DNA of 64,000 nucleotides from contig JAUYQQ010000022.1 of the NCBI GenBank assembly GCA_030697165.1, positions 372,001 through 436,000 of the forward strand, read 5' to 3'. Shown here piece after piece: positions 17,652 through 26,602 of this stretch (positions are counted from its first letter, which is position 1; each line of letters begins with the position of its first letter). This DNA comes from Acidobacteriota bacterium (GTDB taxonomy: Bacteria > Acidobacteriota > Vicinamibacteria > Vicinamibacterales > UBA2999). Made by a program: the position numbers and the translations under genes. The notes below the pieces were generated by a model. That model searched no databases. It saw nothing but the letters and a program-made list of their open reading frames with translations, and had not been told where the DNA came from.

Positions 17652-17741
17652 CGAGGCAGTGCTTCAGCCTCGTTCGGGAGCGGCGCCGATTTCCACCTTG
17701 AATGGTACGTGGAACCGCACGCAGGCGCCGTTCCCATTTTT
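17652..17741 (+). ncRNA. Candidate two-hairpin leader or small RNA, copy 1
   Basis: About 90 nt starting at the position predicted from box C. Hairpin 1 pairs CGAGGC (17652-17657) with GCCTCG (17667-17672). Hairpin 2 pairs GGGAGCGGCGCC (17676-17687) with GGCGCCGTTCCC (17724-17735), with inner TTCCAC/GTGGAA (17691-17696, 17709-17714) and a loop with CTTGAAT. Five Ts follow (17737-17741), so it could be an intrinsic terminator. A second copy at 49391-49475 keeps the structure while changing paired bases. It lies 28 bp before the next start codon. It may be an independent small RNA, an attenuator or a structured leader. Confidence 0.6.
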
Positions 17742-17769
17742 GCCTGCAGACCCGAAGCCCCGATAGGAC

Positions 17770-19197
17770 ATGCTCCGACTTCCCACGATCATTCAGGGCG
17801 GCATGGGCGCCGGTGTCTCGGACTGGCGACTGGCCCGCGCCGTCTCGTCGCAGGGACAGCTCGGCGTGGTCTCGGGCACGGCCCTCGACATCATCCTCGT
17901 GCGCCGCCTCCAGATGGGTGATCCGGGCGGGCACATGCGCCGCGGGCTGGAACGGTTGCCCGTGCCGGCGGTCGCCGAGCGGATCTGCCGACGGTACTAC
18001 GTCGCCGGCGGAAAGAGCGCCGACCGGCCGTTCAAGCCGCTGCCGCTTCACGAGATCGACGGGCCGCGCGAGCTCGTGGAGCTCTGTCTTGCCGGCAACT
18101 TCGTCGAGGTTTGTCTCGCGCGCGAGGGCCACGCGAACCCGGTCGGGATCAACTACCTCGAGAAGATCCAGCTCCCGCATCTGCCGTCGATCTATGGCGC
18201 GATGCTGGCCGGCGTTGATTACGTACTGATGGGCGCCGGCATTCCCGCGCGGATTCCGGGCGTGCTCGATCGGCTGGCCCGCCACGCGCCGGTGCGCTAT
18301 CCACTCTCGACGGCCGGAGCCAGCGAGGGAGATGACGCCGCCTTGACGTTCGATCCGAGAGACTACCTCGACGTGGACCTTCCGCCGCTGTCACGACCGA
18401 GGTTTGTCGCCATTGTGTCATCGCATGTGCTCGCCGCGGCGCTCGTCAAGCGCTCGGACGGCGAGGTTGATGGCTTCGTGGTCGAAGGACCGACCGCGGG
18501 TGGGCACAACGCGCCGCCTCGCGGCAAGCCGCAGCTGAACGACGCCGGCGAGCCGGTGTACGGCGAGCGCGACGCGGTGGATCTGGAGAAGATGCGTATC
18601 CTCGGACGCCCGTTCTGGTTGGCCGGCGGCTACGGCGACCCCGGCAAACTCGCGGCCGCCCGCGCCTGCGGCGCCGCCGGCGTGCAAGTGGGCACCGCGT
18701 TCGCATTCTGTGAAGAGTCCGGCCTGCGCTCGGACTACAAGGACGCGCTGCTGGCGCAGGTTCGGGCGGGCACGGCTCGCGTGTTCACCGATCCGCTCGC
18801 GTCACCCACGTCGTTTCCATTCAAGGTGGCCCGGCTTCCGGGCACCATGTCCGAGCCGTCGGTCTATCAATCGCGGACGCGCGTCTGCGATCTCGGCTAT
18901 CTGCGAGAGGCCTATCGCCACCCGGATGGGGCGGTCGGGTATCGCTGCCCGGCCGAGCCGGTGAGTGTTTATGTCAGCAAAGGCGGCAGGGTGGAAGACA
19001 CGGTGGGTCGCAAGTGCATTTGCAACGCGCTCCTGGCCAACATCGGCCTCGGCCAGCTGCGCGGGCGTGACACCGAGCCGGGGATCGTCACGTCCGGAGA
19101 CGATCTGGCCGGCCTGGTGCGGTTCATGGCCCCTGGCACCGACCGTTACGCCGCGACCGACGTGATTGCCCACATCCTGGGTCTGCCACCGGCTTGA
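17770..19197 (+). CDS. Nitronate monooxygenase-family flavoprotein
   Basis: A 475-residue FMN-dependent TIM-barrel enzyme of the nitronate monooxygenase (2-nitropropane dioxygenase) family. Visible motifs are IIQGGMGAGVSDWRLARAV at the N-terminus, VVEGPTAGGHNAPPRG with the catalytic-region histidine, and the phosphate-binding LAGGYGDPGKLAAARACGAAGVQVGTAF. It is longer than class I NMO (about 320-380), with extra C-terminal cysteines (GRKCICNALL). The family oxidises nitronates, some to nitrite. Control by box C and the hairpin element links it to the nitrogen-oxide regulon; the substrate is unknown. A decayed piece of a related gene lies after ctaA at 50,684. Confidence 0.85.
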   Translation: MLRLPTIIQGGMGAGVSDWRLARAVSSQGQLGVVSGTALDIILVRRLQMGDPGGHMRRGLERLPVPAVAERICRRYYVAGGKSADRPFKPLPLHEIDGPRELVELCLAGNFVEVCLAREGHANPVGINYLEKIQLPHLPSIYGAMLAGVDYVLMGAGIPARIPGVLDRLARHAPVRYPLSTAGASEGDDAALTFDPRDYLDVDLPPLSRPRFVAIVSSHVLAAALVKRSDGEVDGFVVEGPTAGGHNAPPRGKPQLNDAGEPVYGERDAVDLEKMRILGRPFWLAGGYGDPGKLAAARACGAAGVQVGTAFAFCEESGLRSDYKDALLAQVRAGTARVFTDPLASPTSFPFKVARLPGTMSEPSVYQSRTRVCDLGYLREAYRHPDGAVGYRCPAEPVSVYVSKGGRVEDTVGRKCICNALLANIGLGQLRGRDTEPGIVTSGDDLAGLVRFMAPGTDRYAATDVIAHILGLPPA

Positions 19198-19291
19198 CCT
19201 GCCCGCCTTTAGAGAATGGAATGACGTGACGGGCCCAGTCCTTGTGCAAAAGTGCACACTCGACAGCTCAGCGGGTAGGGCAGGCTGAGGC

Positions 19292-20240
19292 ATGGTTGTC
19301 GTGCAGTCGCGCTTTCGAGTCGCGAATGGCTTGGAAGCCTTCGGTCCGCCAAGCCTTCGTCGCACGCCCTCGGCTGGTGGACTTGACGCCGGGATTTCTG
19401 GGTCTTGAAGTCTTCACGGACGCGGAACACTCCGAGATCTTTTACCTGGTCACGCGCTGGGTTGACGAAGCGTCCTACAAGCGCTGGCACGGCAGTGCCG
19501 ATCACCGCCAGTCGCATGCCGGAATACCGGCGGGGCTGAAACTGGATCCCGCCTTTACCCAGGTCATCATCGGCGACCGCATCGAGGCGTCGGACGCGGC
19601 CCCCGTGCTCGACGCCATCATCGCTGACTCGAGTGGACTGATCGGGGCCTTTCTTTCGCGCAGTCCCAGCACCTGTTTCGTAGTGGTGTCGGCTGACGGC
19701 ACCGTTCGATACTGCAACGGTGCCTTCGACCAGTTGCTCGAGCTCGGCCCGGCTGGCGCCGCCGGGCAGCCGATCGGCACGTTCCTGACCGCGGCCGATG
19801 CCGCCCGCGTGGCCGCGTGCGCCACGGAAGGCCGCGCGACCCGGTCCGCGCCCGTGCTGCTGAATTTCCTGCGGCCGAGCGGCATGCCGGTCACGCTGCG
19901 TTGCCACGTCGACGTTCATGGCGACGAGTTCATGATCATCGGCGAACCCGACCACGAGGCGCACGCGACCATGCAACAACTTCTGGTTGACCTCAACAAT
20001 CAGTTGGCGGTGTCCGCGCGCGAGAACGCCCGGCAGAAACGCGAGCTGGAAGAATCCAACTGGCAGTTGAAGAAGATCGGCGAGCTGCTGCCGATTTGCA
20101 TGGAGTGCGGGAAGGTGAAAACCGGCGTGAGCGAATGGGAGGAGCTGCGGACCTTTTTCCAGGCTCACAGCGAGTTCCTCAGTCACGGCTACTGTCCTCA
20201 GTGCGCGGATCGGCTGACCAAAGAGTGGGGTGTCGATTGA
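19292..20240 (+). CDS. ABM-PAS-zinc finger protein with apparent N-terminal frameshift
   Basis: The frame open from the TTG at 19242 gives a poor N-terminus, whereas ATG 19292 (behind GAGG) in another frame reads MVVVQSRFRVANGLEA and then would join SVRQAFVARPRLVDLTPGF in the main frame if one T at 19340-19341 were removed. The product has an antibiotic-biosynthesis-monooxygenase (ABM) domain, a PAS domain (VVVSADGTVRYCNGAFDQLL), a short coiled coil, and a C-terminal zinc-type segment LPICMECGKVK ... YCPQCADRL. It looks like a signalling protein. Its stop overlaps the TTG start of the B12-binding protein (TTGA), so the two are coupled. The shift may be real or an assembly error. Confidence 0.7.
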
Positions 20241-21295
20241 GCACAATCAACTTCGATGCCCGCACCGCGCTGTCCGGCGCGCTGCGGCAGGGCAAGGCGC
20301 GCGTGGCGCAGGAGGCGACCGAGGCGTTTCTGCTCAACCACCCCGACATGCTCGCCCGTCTTGGTGAGCGGGCTCGCCAGTTCGGCCGGGAGGACGCGGC
20401 GTACCACATCGACTTCCTGGCGGGCGCGGTGGACAGCGGCAATCCGGCGGCGTTCGGCGACTACATTCGTTGGGTCGTCCGGGTCCTCACCCCCAGGGGA
20501 CTGCCATCGTCCATGGTTGCCGAGACGCTGTCGCAGATCGAAGACGGATTTCGCGAGGTTCTCTCTGCAGAGGACCAGCTCGCCTTACGCGCCTTCATTG
20601 TCGAAGGGGTCGGCGCGTGTACCGGGCCACCCGCCGAGTCCTCGTCCACGCCGTCCTCCGCGCCGCTGGCCGGTACGCAGAAGATTTTCCTGCAACGTCT
20701 TCTTGCCGCGGATCGGCGGGGGGCTGCGACCGTCGCCAAAGAAACGCTGGCGCAGGGGCACGAGCTGATGGACGTGTACATGGACCTGGTGCAGGAGTCG
20801 CTCTACGAGCTCGGCCGGTTGTGGGAAGGCAACCGCATCACGGTGGCCCAGGAGCACGCCGGCACCGCCGTGTGTCAGTACGTATTGGCGGAGTTGTACT
20901 CCAGCATTCCGGCGCCGGGCCGGCGGCGAGGGCGGGCCATCCTCACCGGTGTAGAAGGCGAGTTCCACCAGGTCGGTGCCAACCTGGTCGCCGACGCGCT
21001 GGATGCGGACGGCTGGAATGTGCGGTTCCTCGGCGCAAATACGCCGCGGGCCGGAGTGCTGCAGGCGCTCGGCGAGCACGACGCGGAGGTACTGGCCATC
21101 TCGGTCACCATGCTCTTCAACGTCGGCATGACGCATCAGCTCGTGCGCGAGGCGCGGGCGCAGCGGCCGTCACTCTTCGTCATTGTCGGTGGCGCCGCTT
21201 TCCGCGCCGCGCCGGACCTGTGGCGCGAAGTCGGCGCTGACGCGCGCGCGGCCGATGTCCGCACCGCCGTCGCGGCGATGCGCGAGAGGAGCTAA
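20237..21295 (+). CDS. Cobalamin-binding regulatory protein
   Basis: 352 residues from a TTG start overlapping the previous stop; the longer frame upstream is shadow. The N-terminal half is helical. The middle has the helical cap of B12 modules (YELGRLWEGNRITVAQEHAGT) and the C-terminal Rossmann domain carries EGEFHQVGANLVADALDADG, equivalent to the D-x-H-x-x-G motif that coordinates cobalt, with E in place of D, and later SVTML and VGGAAF. Such stand-alone modules occur in light- or redox-sensing regulators and methyl transfer. Coupling with an ABM-PAS protein suggests a joint signalling pair. The output is unknown as no DNA-binding domain is seen. Confidence 0.8.
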   Translation: MSTINFDARTALSGALRQGKARVAQEATEAFLLNHPDMLARLGERARQFGREDAAYHIDFLAGAVDSGNPAAFGDYIRWVVRVLTPRGLPSSMVAETLSQIEDGFREVLSAEDQLALRAFIVEGVGACTGPPAESSSTPSSAPLAGTQKIFLQRLLAADRRGAATVAKETLAQGHELMDVYMDLVQESLYELGRLWEGNRITVAQEHAGTAVCQYVLAELYSSIPAPGRRRGRAILTGVEGEFHQVGANLVADALDADGWNVRFLGANTPRAGVLQALGEHDAEVLAISVTMLFNVGMTHQLVREARAQRPSLFVIVGGAAFRAAPDLWREVGADARAADVRTAVAAMRERS

Positions 21296-21323
21296 CGCCG
21301 ATTCACCCGGCCGAGGGCCAATC

Positions 21324-21812
21324 TCAGCGCTCGCCCTCGGCGGGCCCGCGCGCACCGGCGTTGATCTGACGAATGGCGCCCATGTGATACGCCAGGTGCG
21401 CAATGCTGCCGATCATGCCGCTCAACTCGATGCCCGCGACCTCGCGGGGCGTGCGCAGCACCGTCAGCCATTTCGCGGCTTCGTCGCGGAGCTGAACGCG
21501 GAGCGCTTCCCACTCGGACTCGGTCACCGTGGTCTTCCTCCAGCTGGCCGCCCAGTCGGCGCTCGTAAACGGATTCTCGCCCTGGCTCCAGCGGTTCATC
21601 AGCGACAGGCCGTAGGCCAGGTGCGCGACGTGCGCGGCGATCGAGGATCCCGTGCGCGTCGCGGCCGAGGCCTCGGCGGCGGGCAGCCGCTCGAGCGACC
21701 GCAGCAACCCGCGGTCGCCGACGTTGAGCATGAAGCCGCCCTTGCCGGACACGCCGTGCATCAGCTCGCCGAACAGGTTGTCTAACGTTCGCGTCAGGTC
21801 GTCGGTACGCAT
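21324..21812 (-). CDS. DinB-like four-helix protein
   Basis: A 162-residue soluble protein with the DinB/YfiT-like pattern of spaced histidines: TGSSIAAHVAHLAYGLSLMNRW and GSIAHLAYHMGAIRQIN, which in the fold bind a divalent metal. Some members are bacillithiol- or mycothiol-dependent transferases; others have no known function. It is a single gene convergent with the B12-binding protein. No other motifs or signal peptide are seen. Confidence 0.7.
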   Translation of the reverse strand: MRTDDLTRTLDNLFGELMHGVSGKGGFMLNVGDRGLLRSLERLPAAEASAATRTGSSIAAHVAHLAYGLSLMNRWSQGENPFTSADWAASWRKTTVTESEWEALRVQLRDEAAKWLTVLRTPREVAGIELSGMIGSIAHLAYHMGAIRQINAGARGPAEGER

Positions 21813-21960
21813 TGGCTCATTCGTGGCCCGCGAGGGTGTGCCTCATGATAACCCTGCGTTCACCGGTTCGCGTGCGGGGCGGTGAGGCGGTTGGCTCGGA
21901 CGCCAGCCAGCCGCGGCGTGTCCGCTCCGCGATCGGTGCTAATCGGTGTGAATCTGTGGC

Positions 21961-24552
21961 CTAGCTGCGCAAGATGATTCCCGGCTGCGTCGTCGCGGCT
22001 TGTCGGGCGGGCAACCAGATCGCCACCCCGGCGACAATCGCCAGAGTGGTGATCGCCAGGCCATACACCGACAGATCGAGGCGGTCGACGCCAAACAGCA
22101 ATGTGCTGAGGGCCGACGATCCGACGACCGCCGCGATGGTGCCGATGACCAGGCCGACTGCGACAATCGCCAGGCCGCGGCCTAGAAAGAGACGCACGAC
22201 ATCATGTCCCGTCGCGCCGAGTGCCATGCGGATGCCGACTTCTCTCTGGCGTTGTGCCACGACATACGCGATCACGCCGTAGACGCCGACGACGCCGAGG
22301 AGCAACGTCACGCCCGAAGCGATCATCAGGATCATCAACGTGAGGGAGCCCTGGGCCGTGGCACGGCGATAGACGTCGTCCACCGTCTCCACGCGTGAGA
22401 TCGGCAGGGCGGGATTGACCGCCCAGAGCGCCTGCTGGATGTCGCGCAGGAATCCTGCGTCCCTCACGCGATCGCTGCGGACCGCGTAGACCATCGTGCG
22501 TTCGACGGTGATCCGCGACGGGGCGTAGTTCTCCTGCAGAAATGGCCAATACACCATCGGTGTCGGGGGCCGCGTGGGACCGTCGTCGTGTTCGTTGCCG
22601 GCCACGCCGACGATTTCGCGCCACGGACTGGTCGGGTTCGCTCGCACCCGCCGGCCGAGGGCCGCTTGCGCGCTCCCGAACGTCTCCCGCGCCAGGGCGT
22701 CCGAGACGATCGCGACCTCTCGGCGTTCGAGGATGTCGGGCCAGGTGAAGTCGCGGCCGGCGACGATCGCATTGCCCATGGTCTGGTAGTAGCCGGGTGA
22801 CACCCACTTCATGCGGCGGACGGGCGGCATGCGCCCGTCTTCGCCAACCAGGCCCTCCACGAACACCGGATCCCGGCGATTGGCGCCGTCGGTCGTGATG
22901 GAGGAGGTCAGGGCGGCGTCTCGCACGCCAGGAATATCGGCGATGCCGCGGACGATCTGCTCGTGAAGGCGCGCGGTGGCCACCGGATCCGGCGACACGG
23001 GCTCGGCGATGTTGATCCGGAGGGTCAGCACATTCGCGCCGTCCGCGAAGCCCGGTCTCACGTCCCGAATCGCGACGAACGTACGCACCATCAGCATGGC
23101 GCCGACCAGCAGCACGAGCGCGATGGCGACTTGCGCGACGACCAGTGCATTGCGGGTGCGATGACGGCCATGGGCATCGCTCGACCCGCGTCCGTTCTCT
23201 CTCAGCGCCTCCGGCAGATTGGGCCGCGTGAACCGGAAGATCGGCAGCGCGCAGAAGACCAGGCCGGCGAGCAGGGCCAGCACCAGGGCAAATGCGATCG
23301 TCGGGAGATCGATCGTGATCTCTCCGATCAACGGGATCTGGTCCACGGCCGTGCGTTGCAGGACGCGCAGGCCGGCGTGCGCGATCGCAATCCCGAGGAT
23401 CCCGCTGCCGAGTGACAGCGTCAGCGCTTCACCCAACAGCTGTCCGGCGACGCGAGCGCGGCCGGAGCCGAGCGCCAGTTGCACCGCGAACTCCCGGCGT
23501 CGATTCTCGCCGCGGAGCAGAAACAGGTTGGCGACGTTCGCGCAGGCTACGATCAAGAGCAGGCCAACGGCGCCGAACACGATCCAGAGCATGCCGCTCA
23601 CACTGCCGGTGAGATCGTCACGCAGCGGACGGATGTCCGGCGCCAGCCGGAAGCGTTCAAACATGCCTCGCGAAAAGCCGCCGGGGATCGGAAAGCGATC
23701 CGGCATGCCCGGAATCAGCCTGGCCAGGTCGGCGGTGGCCTGCTCGATCGACACGCCCGGTTTGAGGCGCGCGATCCCCTGGTAGCGAAACAGGCCAATC
23801 ATCGTTTGCGCGCGATTGAGGCCGAGCGGCAGCACCAGGTCGGGCGCGTGCTGCAGCAGGCGAAAGCGATCCGGCAAAACCCCAATCACCTCGCGGGCCT
23901 GCCCATCCACGACCAGCGATTGGCCGATCGCCGCGGCACTGCCTTGAAACGCTCGCAGCCAATACGCGTGGCTGATCACCACGGTGTCGCGGCTGCCCGG
24001 TGCGTCGTCTGCTTCGGTGAAGAGCCGCCCGGCCGACGGCCGCACTCCCAACACGGGAAGGGTGCCGTCCGTGACCAGCAGGGCTTGAAGATCTTCAGGC
24101 TCGCCGCGGCCGCTCACGCTGGCCCTGGAGTTCATCCACAGACCGATGTCCTCGAACGACGTCGCCTCGTCTCGGTAGGTGAAGTAGGTGAACGCGCCCT
24201 GATTCAACGGAAAGCTCACGAATCCCGGTGCCGCATGCCACACCGAGACGAGAGACTCGGGCTGCGGAAACGGCAACGGACGCAACATCAGGCCGTTAAC
24301 GATGCTGAAGATGACGGTGTTGGCGCCGATGGCGATCGCGAGCGTCACGACCGCCGTGATCGTGAACACGGGTGCGGCGGCCAGGCGCCGCAGGTGATCG
24401 CGCGTCCGCATCAGCAACGCATGCTTGGCCACGTCGGCCACCACCCGCCACCCGCCTCCGGTATCGTCAACGAGCGTTTCGAACTCCATGCCGTAGCGCT
24501 GCCGCCAGCGGCGCGGATAAAGCAGCATCGCGAGACGAGTCCAGCGATTCAT
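21961..24552 (-). CDS. FtsX/MacB-like ABC permease (duplicated orphan permease type)
   Basis: An 863-residue permease with a short N-terminal PadR-associated leader (MNRWTRLAMLLYPRRWRQRYG), a first membrane helix (TITAVVTLAIAIGANTVIFSIVN), a MacB periplasmic core, three helices, a second periplasmic domain and three last helices (DVVRLFLGRGLAIVAVGLVIGT). This duplicated arrangement without a linked ATPase is widespread in Acidobacteriota. The transport substrate is unknown; relatives move lipoproteins, peptides or antibiotics. Its ATG overlaps the stop of padR (TCATGA region, 24,549-24,552), so the two are translated together. Confidence 0.88.
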   Translation of the reverse strand: MNRWTRLAMLLYPRRWRQRYGMEFETLVDDTGGGWRVVADVAKHALLMRTRDHLRRLAAAPVFTITAVVTLAIAIGANTVIFSIVNGLMLRPLPFPQPESLVSVWHAAPGFVSFPLNQGAFTYFTYRDEATSFEDIGLWMNSRASVSGRGEPEDLQALLVTDGTLPVLGVRPSAGRLFTEADDAPGSRDTVVISHAYWLRAFQGSAAAIGQSLVVDGQAREVIGVLPDRFRLLQHAPDLVLPLGLNRAQTMIGLFRYQGIARLKPGVSIEQATADLARLIPGMPDRFPIPGGFSRGMFERFRLAPDIRPLRDDLTGSVSGMLWIVFGAVGLLLIVACANVANLFLLRGENRRREFAVQLALGSGRARVAGQLLGEALTLSLGSGILGIAIAHAGLRVLQRTAVDQIPLIGEITIDLPTIAFALVLALLAGLVFCALPIFRFTRPNLPEALRENGRGSSDAHGRHRTRNALVVAQVAIALVLLVGAMLMVRTFVAIRDVRPGFADGANVLTLRINIAEPVSPDPVATARLHEQIVRGIADIPGVRDAALTSSITTDGANRRDPVFVEGLVGEDGRMPPVRRMKWVSPGYYQTMGNAIVAGRDFTWPDILERREVAIVSDALARETFGSAQAALGRRVRANPTSPWREIVGVAGNEHDDGPTRPPTPMVYWPFLQENYAPSRITVERTMVYAVRSDRVRDAGFLRDIQQALWAVNPALPISRVETVDDVYRRATAQGSLTLMILMIASGVTLLLGVVGVYGVIAYVVAQRQREVGIRMALGATGHDVVRLFLGRGLAIVAVGLVIGTIAAVVGSSALSTLLFGVDRLDLSVYGLAITTLAIVAGVAIWLPARQAATTQPGIILRS

Positions 24553-24836
24553 GAGTGCTTGAGCCGGAGCAAGCCGACCTGCATTACCGGAGCGAGCGCC
24601 GCCAGTTGGTCCTTCAAGTGCGTTCGGCCGAGCGGCGTCAGACGGTACGGACGGCGGCGGTCCTCGGCGGGCAGGGCTTTGATGAAGCCGCGATTCTCGA
24701 GACGGGTGATTGCCGCGTACAGCGTGCCGGCGCCGAGCTCGACTCCGGCGAACGCCTTGACGTCGGTGAGGATGGCGTAGCCGTGCTTATCGCCTTCTGC
24801 GAGGCTGGCCAGGATGAGTAGCGTTGGGTCGTTCAT
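24549..24836 (-). CDS. PadR-family transcription repressor
   Basis: 95 residues from the ATG at 24836. The winged helix reads PTLLILASLAEGDKHGYAILTDVKAFAGVELGAGTLYAAITRLENRGFI with the wing EDRRRPYRLTPLG. PadR proteins repress their own operon until a ligand binds. The gene overlaps the permease by 4 bp and lies behind a strong promoter in which two copies of ATTACGTAC in inverted order flank the -10, a textbook autoregulation site. The upstream codons back to 24881 fall in the promoter and are not used. Confidence 0.9.
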   Translation of the reverse strand: MNDPTLLILASLAEGDKHGYAILTDVKAFAGVELGAGTLYAAITRLENRGFIKALPAEDRRRPYRLTPLGRTHLKDQLAALAPVMQVGLLRLKHS

Positions 24837-24881
24837 ATTACGTACAAAAGAGTATAGCGCGGTACGTAATACACGTGTCAA
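24837..24881 (-). promoter_or_regulatory. padR-permease promoter with PadR operator
   Basis: Minus-strand -35 TTGACA (24881-24876) and -10 TATACT (24856-24851), 19 bp apart. Inverted copies ATTACGTAC (24837-24845) and GTACGTAAT (24862-24870) flank the -10, 16 bp apart. Transcription would begin about 7 nt before the ATG. Binding there would block polymerase. Confidence 0.75.
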
Positions 24882-25038
24882 GGGCAGCGCGGCTCACCAC
24901 GGATCGCCACTCTCGGGCATCACCAAACTGTTTTTCTACGCCTACGGCGTGGCCACCTGGTGGTCCGCCTTCGAGTGGTATCATCCGCGCCGTCTAGGGA
25001 TTCAGGGAAGAGTTCTTTCTGCCACCCCGGAGGAGTCG

Positions 25039-25539
25039 ATGTTTGTTCCACTTTGGCTCGGTGTTCCCGCCCTCGTCCTTGGCCTCGTCTTGATCGGGTG
25101 GCTCATGCTGATCCTCAGGGGTCGCAACCCGCTCCCGTTCCCCGACGTCGGCTCCCGCATTTTCACCGCGGCGTCGCCCGCGGCCAAGGCTGCGATTGTC
25201 GAACTGCTCGCGCAGCATGGCGTGCGTGAGCGGTTTCAGGCAAACTCGTCCAGCGTCCTGCGCTCCATCATGTGGGACGGGACGATTATCAACTACCCGG
25301 ACCCTGCCGTCATGCAGCGGCTCGGCTCGGCCTCGGCGAGCATCGGGCTGGTCGCGGACGACCCTGTAGTTGCCGCGCACGCCGCGGCGGCCTTTCTCCA
25401 GACCCGCGGATTCAGCGCCGAGGTCGTGCTCGACGTCGAGCCGGAGATTCCCATCGCGTTCGTGGTCTCGAACGTCTTCGCGGGAACCGTTTTGAATTTC
25501 CGCAAGCACATGATCCACCTGCCGCGCCCACCGAAATGA
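25039..25539 (+). CDS. Small membrane-anchored hypothetical protein
   Basis: 166 residues from the ATG at 25039, preceded by GGAGGAG. One N-terminal membrane helix (FVPLWLGVPALVLGLVLIGWLML) is followed by a soluble domain of mixed alpha/beta pattern that I do not recognise (SSSVLRSIMWDGTIINYPDP, EVVLDVEPEIPIAFVVSNVF). The sequence around 24960-24995, with an extended -10-like TGGTATCAT, is repeated inside the nearby island and may be its promoter. Its stop codon touches the first tRNA-end scar. Confidence 0.65.
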   Translation: MFVPLWLGVPALVLGLVLIGWLMLILRGRNPLPFPDVGSRIFTAASPAAKAAIVELLAQHGVRERFQANSSSVLRSIMWDGTIINYPDPAVMQRLGSASASIGLVADDPVVAAHAAAAFLQTRGFSAEVVLDVEPEIPIAFVVSNVFAGTVLNFRKHMIHLPRPPK

Positions 25540-25540
25540 G

Positions 25541-25695
25541 TGGCTCCTCGGGCCCGCGTTCGCCAAAGGCTACGGCGTGGCCAGCGGGACTCGCACTAAG
25601 TCGGGCGGCGAAGCCGCGCGACGATGAGCCCGACGGACAGTGAGAGCCACGAATGAAGGCGAAGCCGGATGAAGTGGCTCCTCGGGCTGGACTCG
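25541..25695. repeat. Old partial att scars left of the island
   Basis: Two partial copies of the 3' end of tRNA-Asn: TGGCTCCTCGGGC at 25541-25553 and a 21-bp piece at 25675-25695, before the full 57-bp left repeat at 25779. Sequence between them is itself degenerate tandem repeat (GAATGA-GCGAAGC-GAT ending just before each TGGCTCC). They look like remains of earlier integrations at the same tRNA. Confidence 0.6.
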
Positions 25696-25778
25696 CACTG
25701 TCGTGAACGAGCGGAGCGAGTTCACGATTGAACCCGATGGATAGGCCGAGGGCCGCGAATGAGCGCGAAGCGCGATTG

Positions 25779-25835
25779 AGTGGCTCCTCGGGCTGGACTC
25801 GAACCAGCAACCCTCCGGTTAACAGCCGGATGCTC
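25779..25835. repeat. attL, left 57-bp direct repeat of the tRNA-Asn island
   Basis: Identical for 57 bp to 44509-44565. It contains the 3' two-thirds of tRNA-Asn (minus strand) from the CCA end through the T arm and anticodon region, then diverges. It marks the left end of an island of about 18.7 kb. A further 13-bp piece (AACAGCCGGATGC) recurs at 25892-25904. Confidence 0.85.
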
Positions 25836-25920
25836 GACGCGTTGCGTCGAAGAAACAAGAAGAAAGACTAGTGATTTTGCCTGCGGCGCTAAACAGCCGG
25901 ATGCCCAAGGTTAGGCAGGG

Positions 25921-25940
25921 GGGGCACAAAAAGGGGCACA
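25921..25940 (+). repeat. Candidate left-arm integrase site
   Basis: GGGGCACA-AAAA-GGGGCACA, two direct copies of an 8-mer, identical to 44442-44461. It lies 86 bp inside the left att core, while the other lies 48 bp inside the right one. In the excised circle they would flank the core on both arms, as arm-type sites do. In the + frame it also reads HKKGHSE, like the integrase tail, so a gene remnant is the alternative. Confidence 0.5.
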
Positions 25941-26026
25941 GTGAGATTGGACTAACCCCCACCACCACCCTTGCCCCCTTCTAGGGGCGTTCTTCCGACG
26001 GTCAAAAGCTGCCCAACATCCCGACA

Positions 26027-26602
26027 TTAGACCTTTGGCCTCGCAATTCCAATTTCCGTTCTTGAACGCCTTTTTAGGTCAGAATGCTCGATCTTCTCAA
26101 GTTCGGCGCGGTCCTCCCAAGTCACGGCAACATTCTCTAATTCGACAAAGATCGACTCATTGCTGTAGTAATCGCGAAGGTGCAAAGCCAGAGGTGTAAA
26201 AATCTTCCAAGCTTTGACTAATCTGGGCCCCTCCAACGCGTAAGCAAAATCACCGTCAACAAACCCAATCCTTACTGCTGCTCCGATGTCCTCGAAGGTA
26301 TTCAGGTAACTCTTGACTTGCAAATACGCATTTTCGTCGGCGAGCAAGCGCTTGACGTCATCGGGCGTTAGTGGCTCACGACGATGAAAGAACTCGATGG
26401 CAACAGGCTTCAATGCTTGCTGCAGATTGCCTTCCAATTCATCAATCGAACGATTCAAGAAGTTCGCTTGCCCTTGCAGCTTGTTCCAACGCGTTCCAAG
26501 CTTCATTTGGTGCCACAGTAGTCCAATTGAGGCCAAGCCCATGAACCCTACGACAACCGATAAAACTGGAGCGACATCCCGAGAGAACTCTTGAAGTGTC
26601 AT
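26027..26602 (-). CDS. Hypothetical membrane-anchored protein (DUF4760-like)
   Basis: 191 residues with one N-terminal membrane helix (VLSVVVGFMGLASIGLLWHQ), a short coiled region and a helical soluble domain (LNTFEDIGAAVRIGFVDGDFAY, LRDYYSNESIFVELENVAVTWEDRAELEKI). The order is like DUF4760-type proteins often found in mobile DNA, function unknown. Base composition is clearly lower in GC than the chromosome to the left, supporting transfer. It is the first gene of the island. Confidence 0.65.
   Translation of the reverse strand: MTLQEFSRDVAPVLSVVVGFMGLASIGLLWHQMKLGTRWNKLQGQANFLNRSIDELEGNLQQALKPVAIEFFHRREPLTPDDVKRLLADENAYLQVKSYLNTFEDIGAAVRIGFVDGDFAYALEGPRLVKAWKIFTPLALHLRDYYSNESIFVELENVAVTWEDRAELEKIEHSDLKRRSRTEIGIARPKV

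Noticed and set aside
19222-19235. ATGACGTGACGG resembling a sixth Crp/Fnr box
   Set aside because: Only one half-site; no inverted GTCAT partner at the 4-bp spacing.
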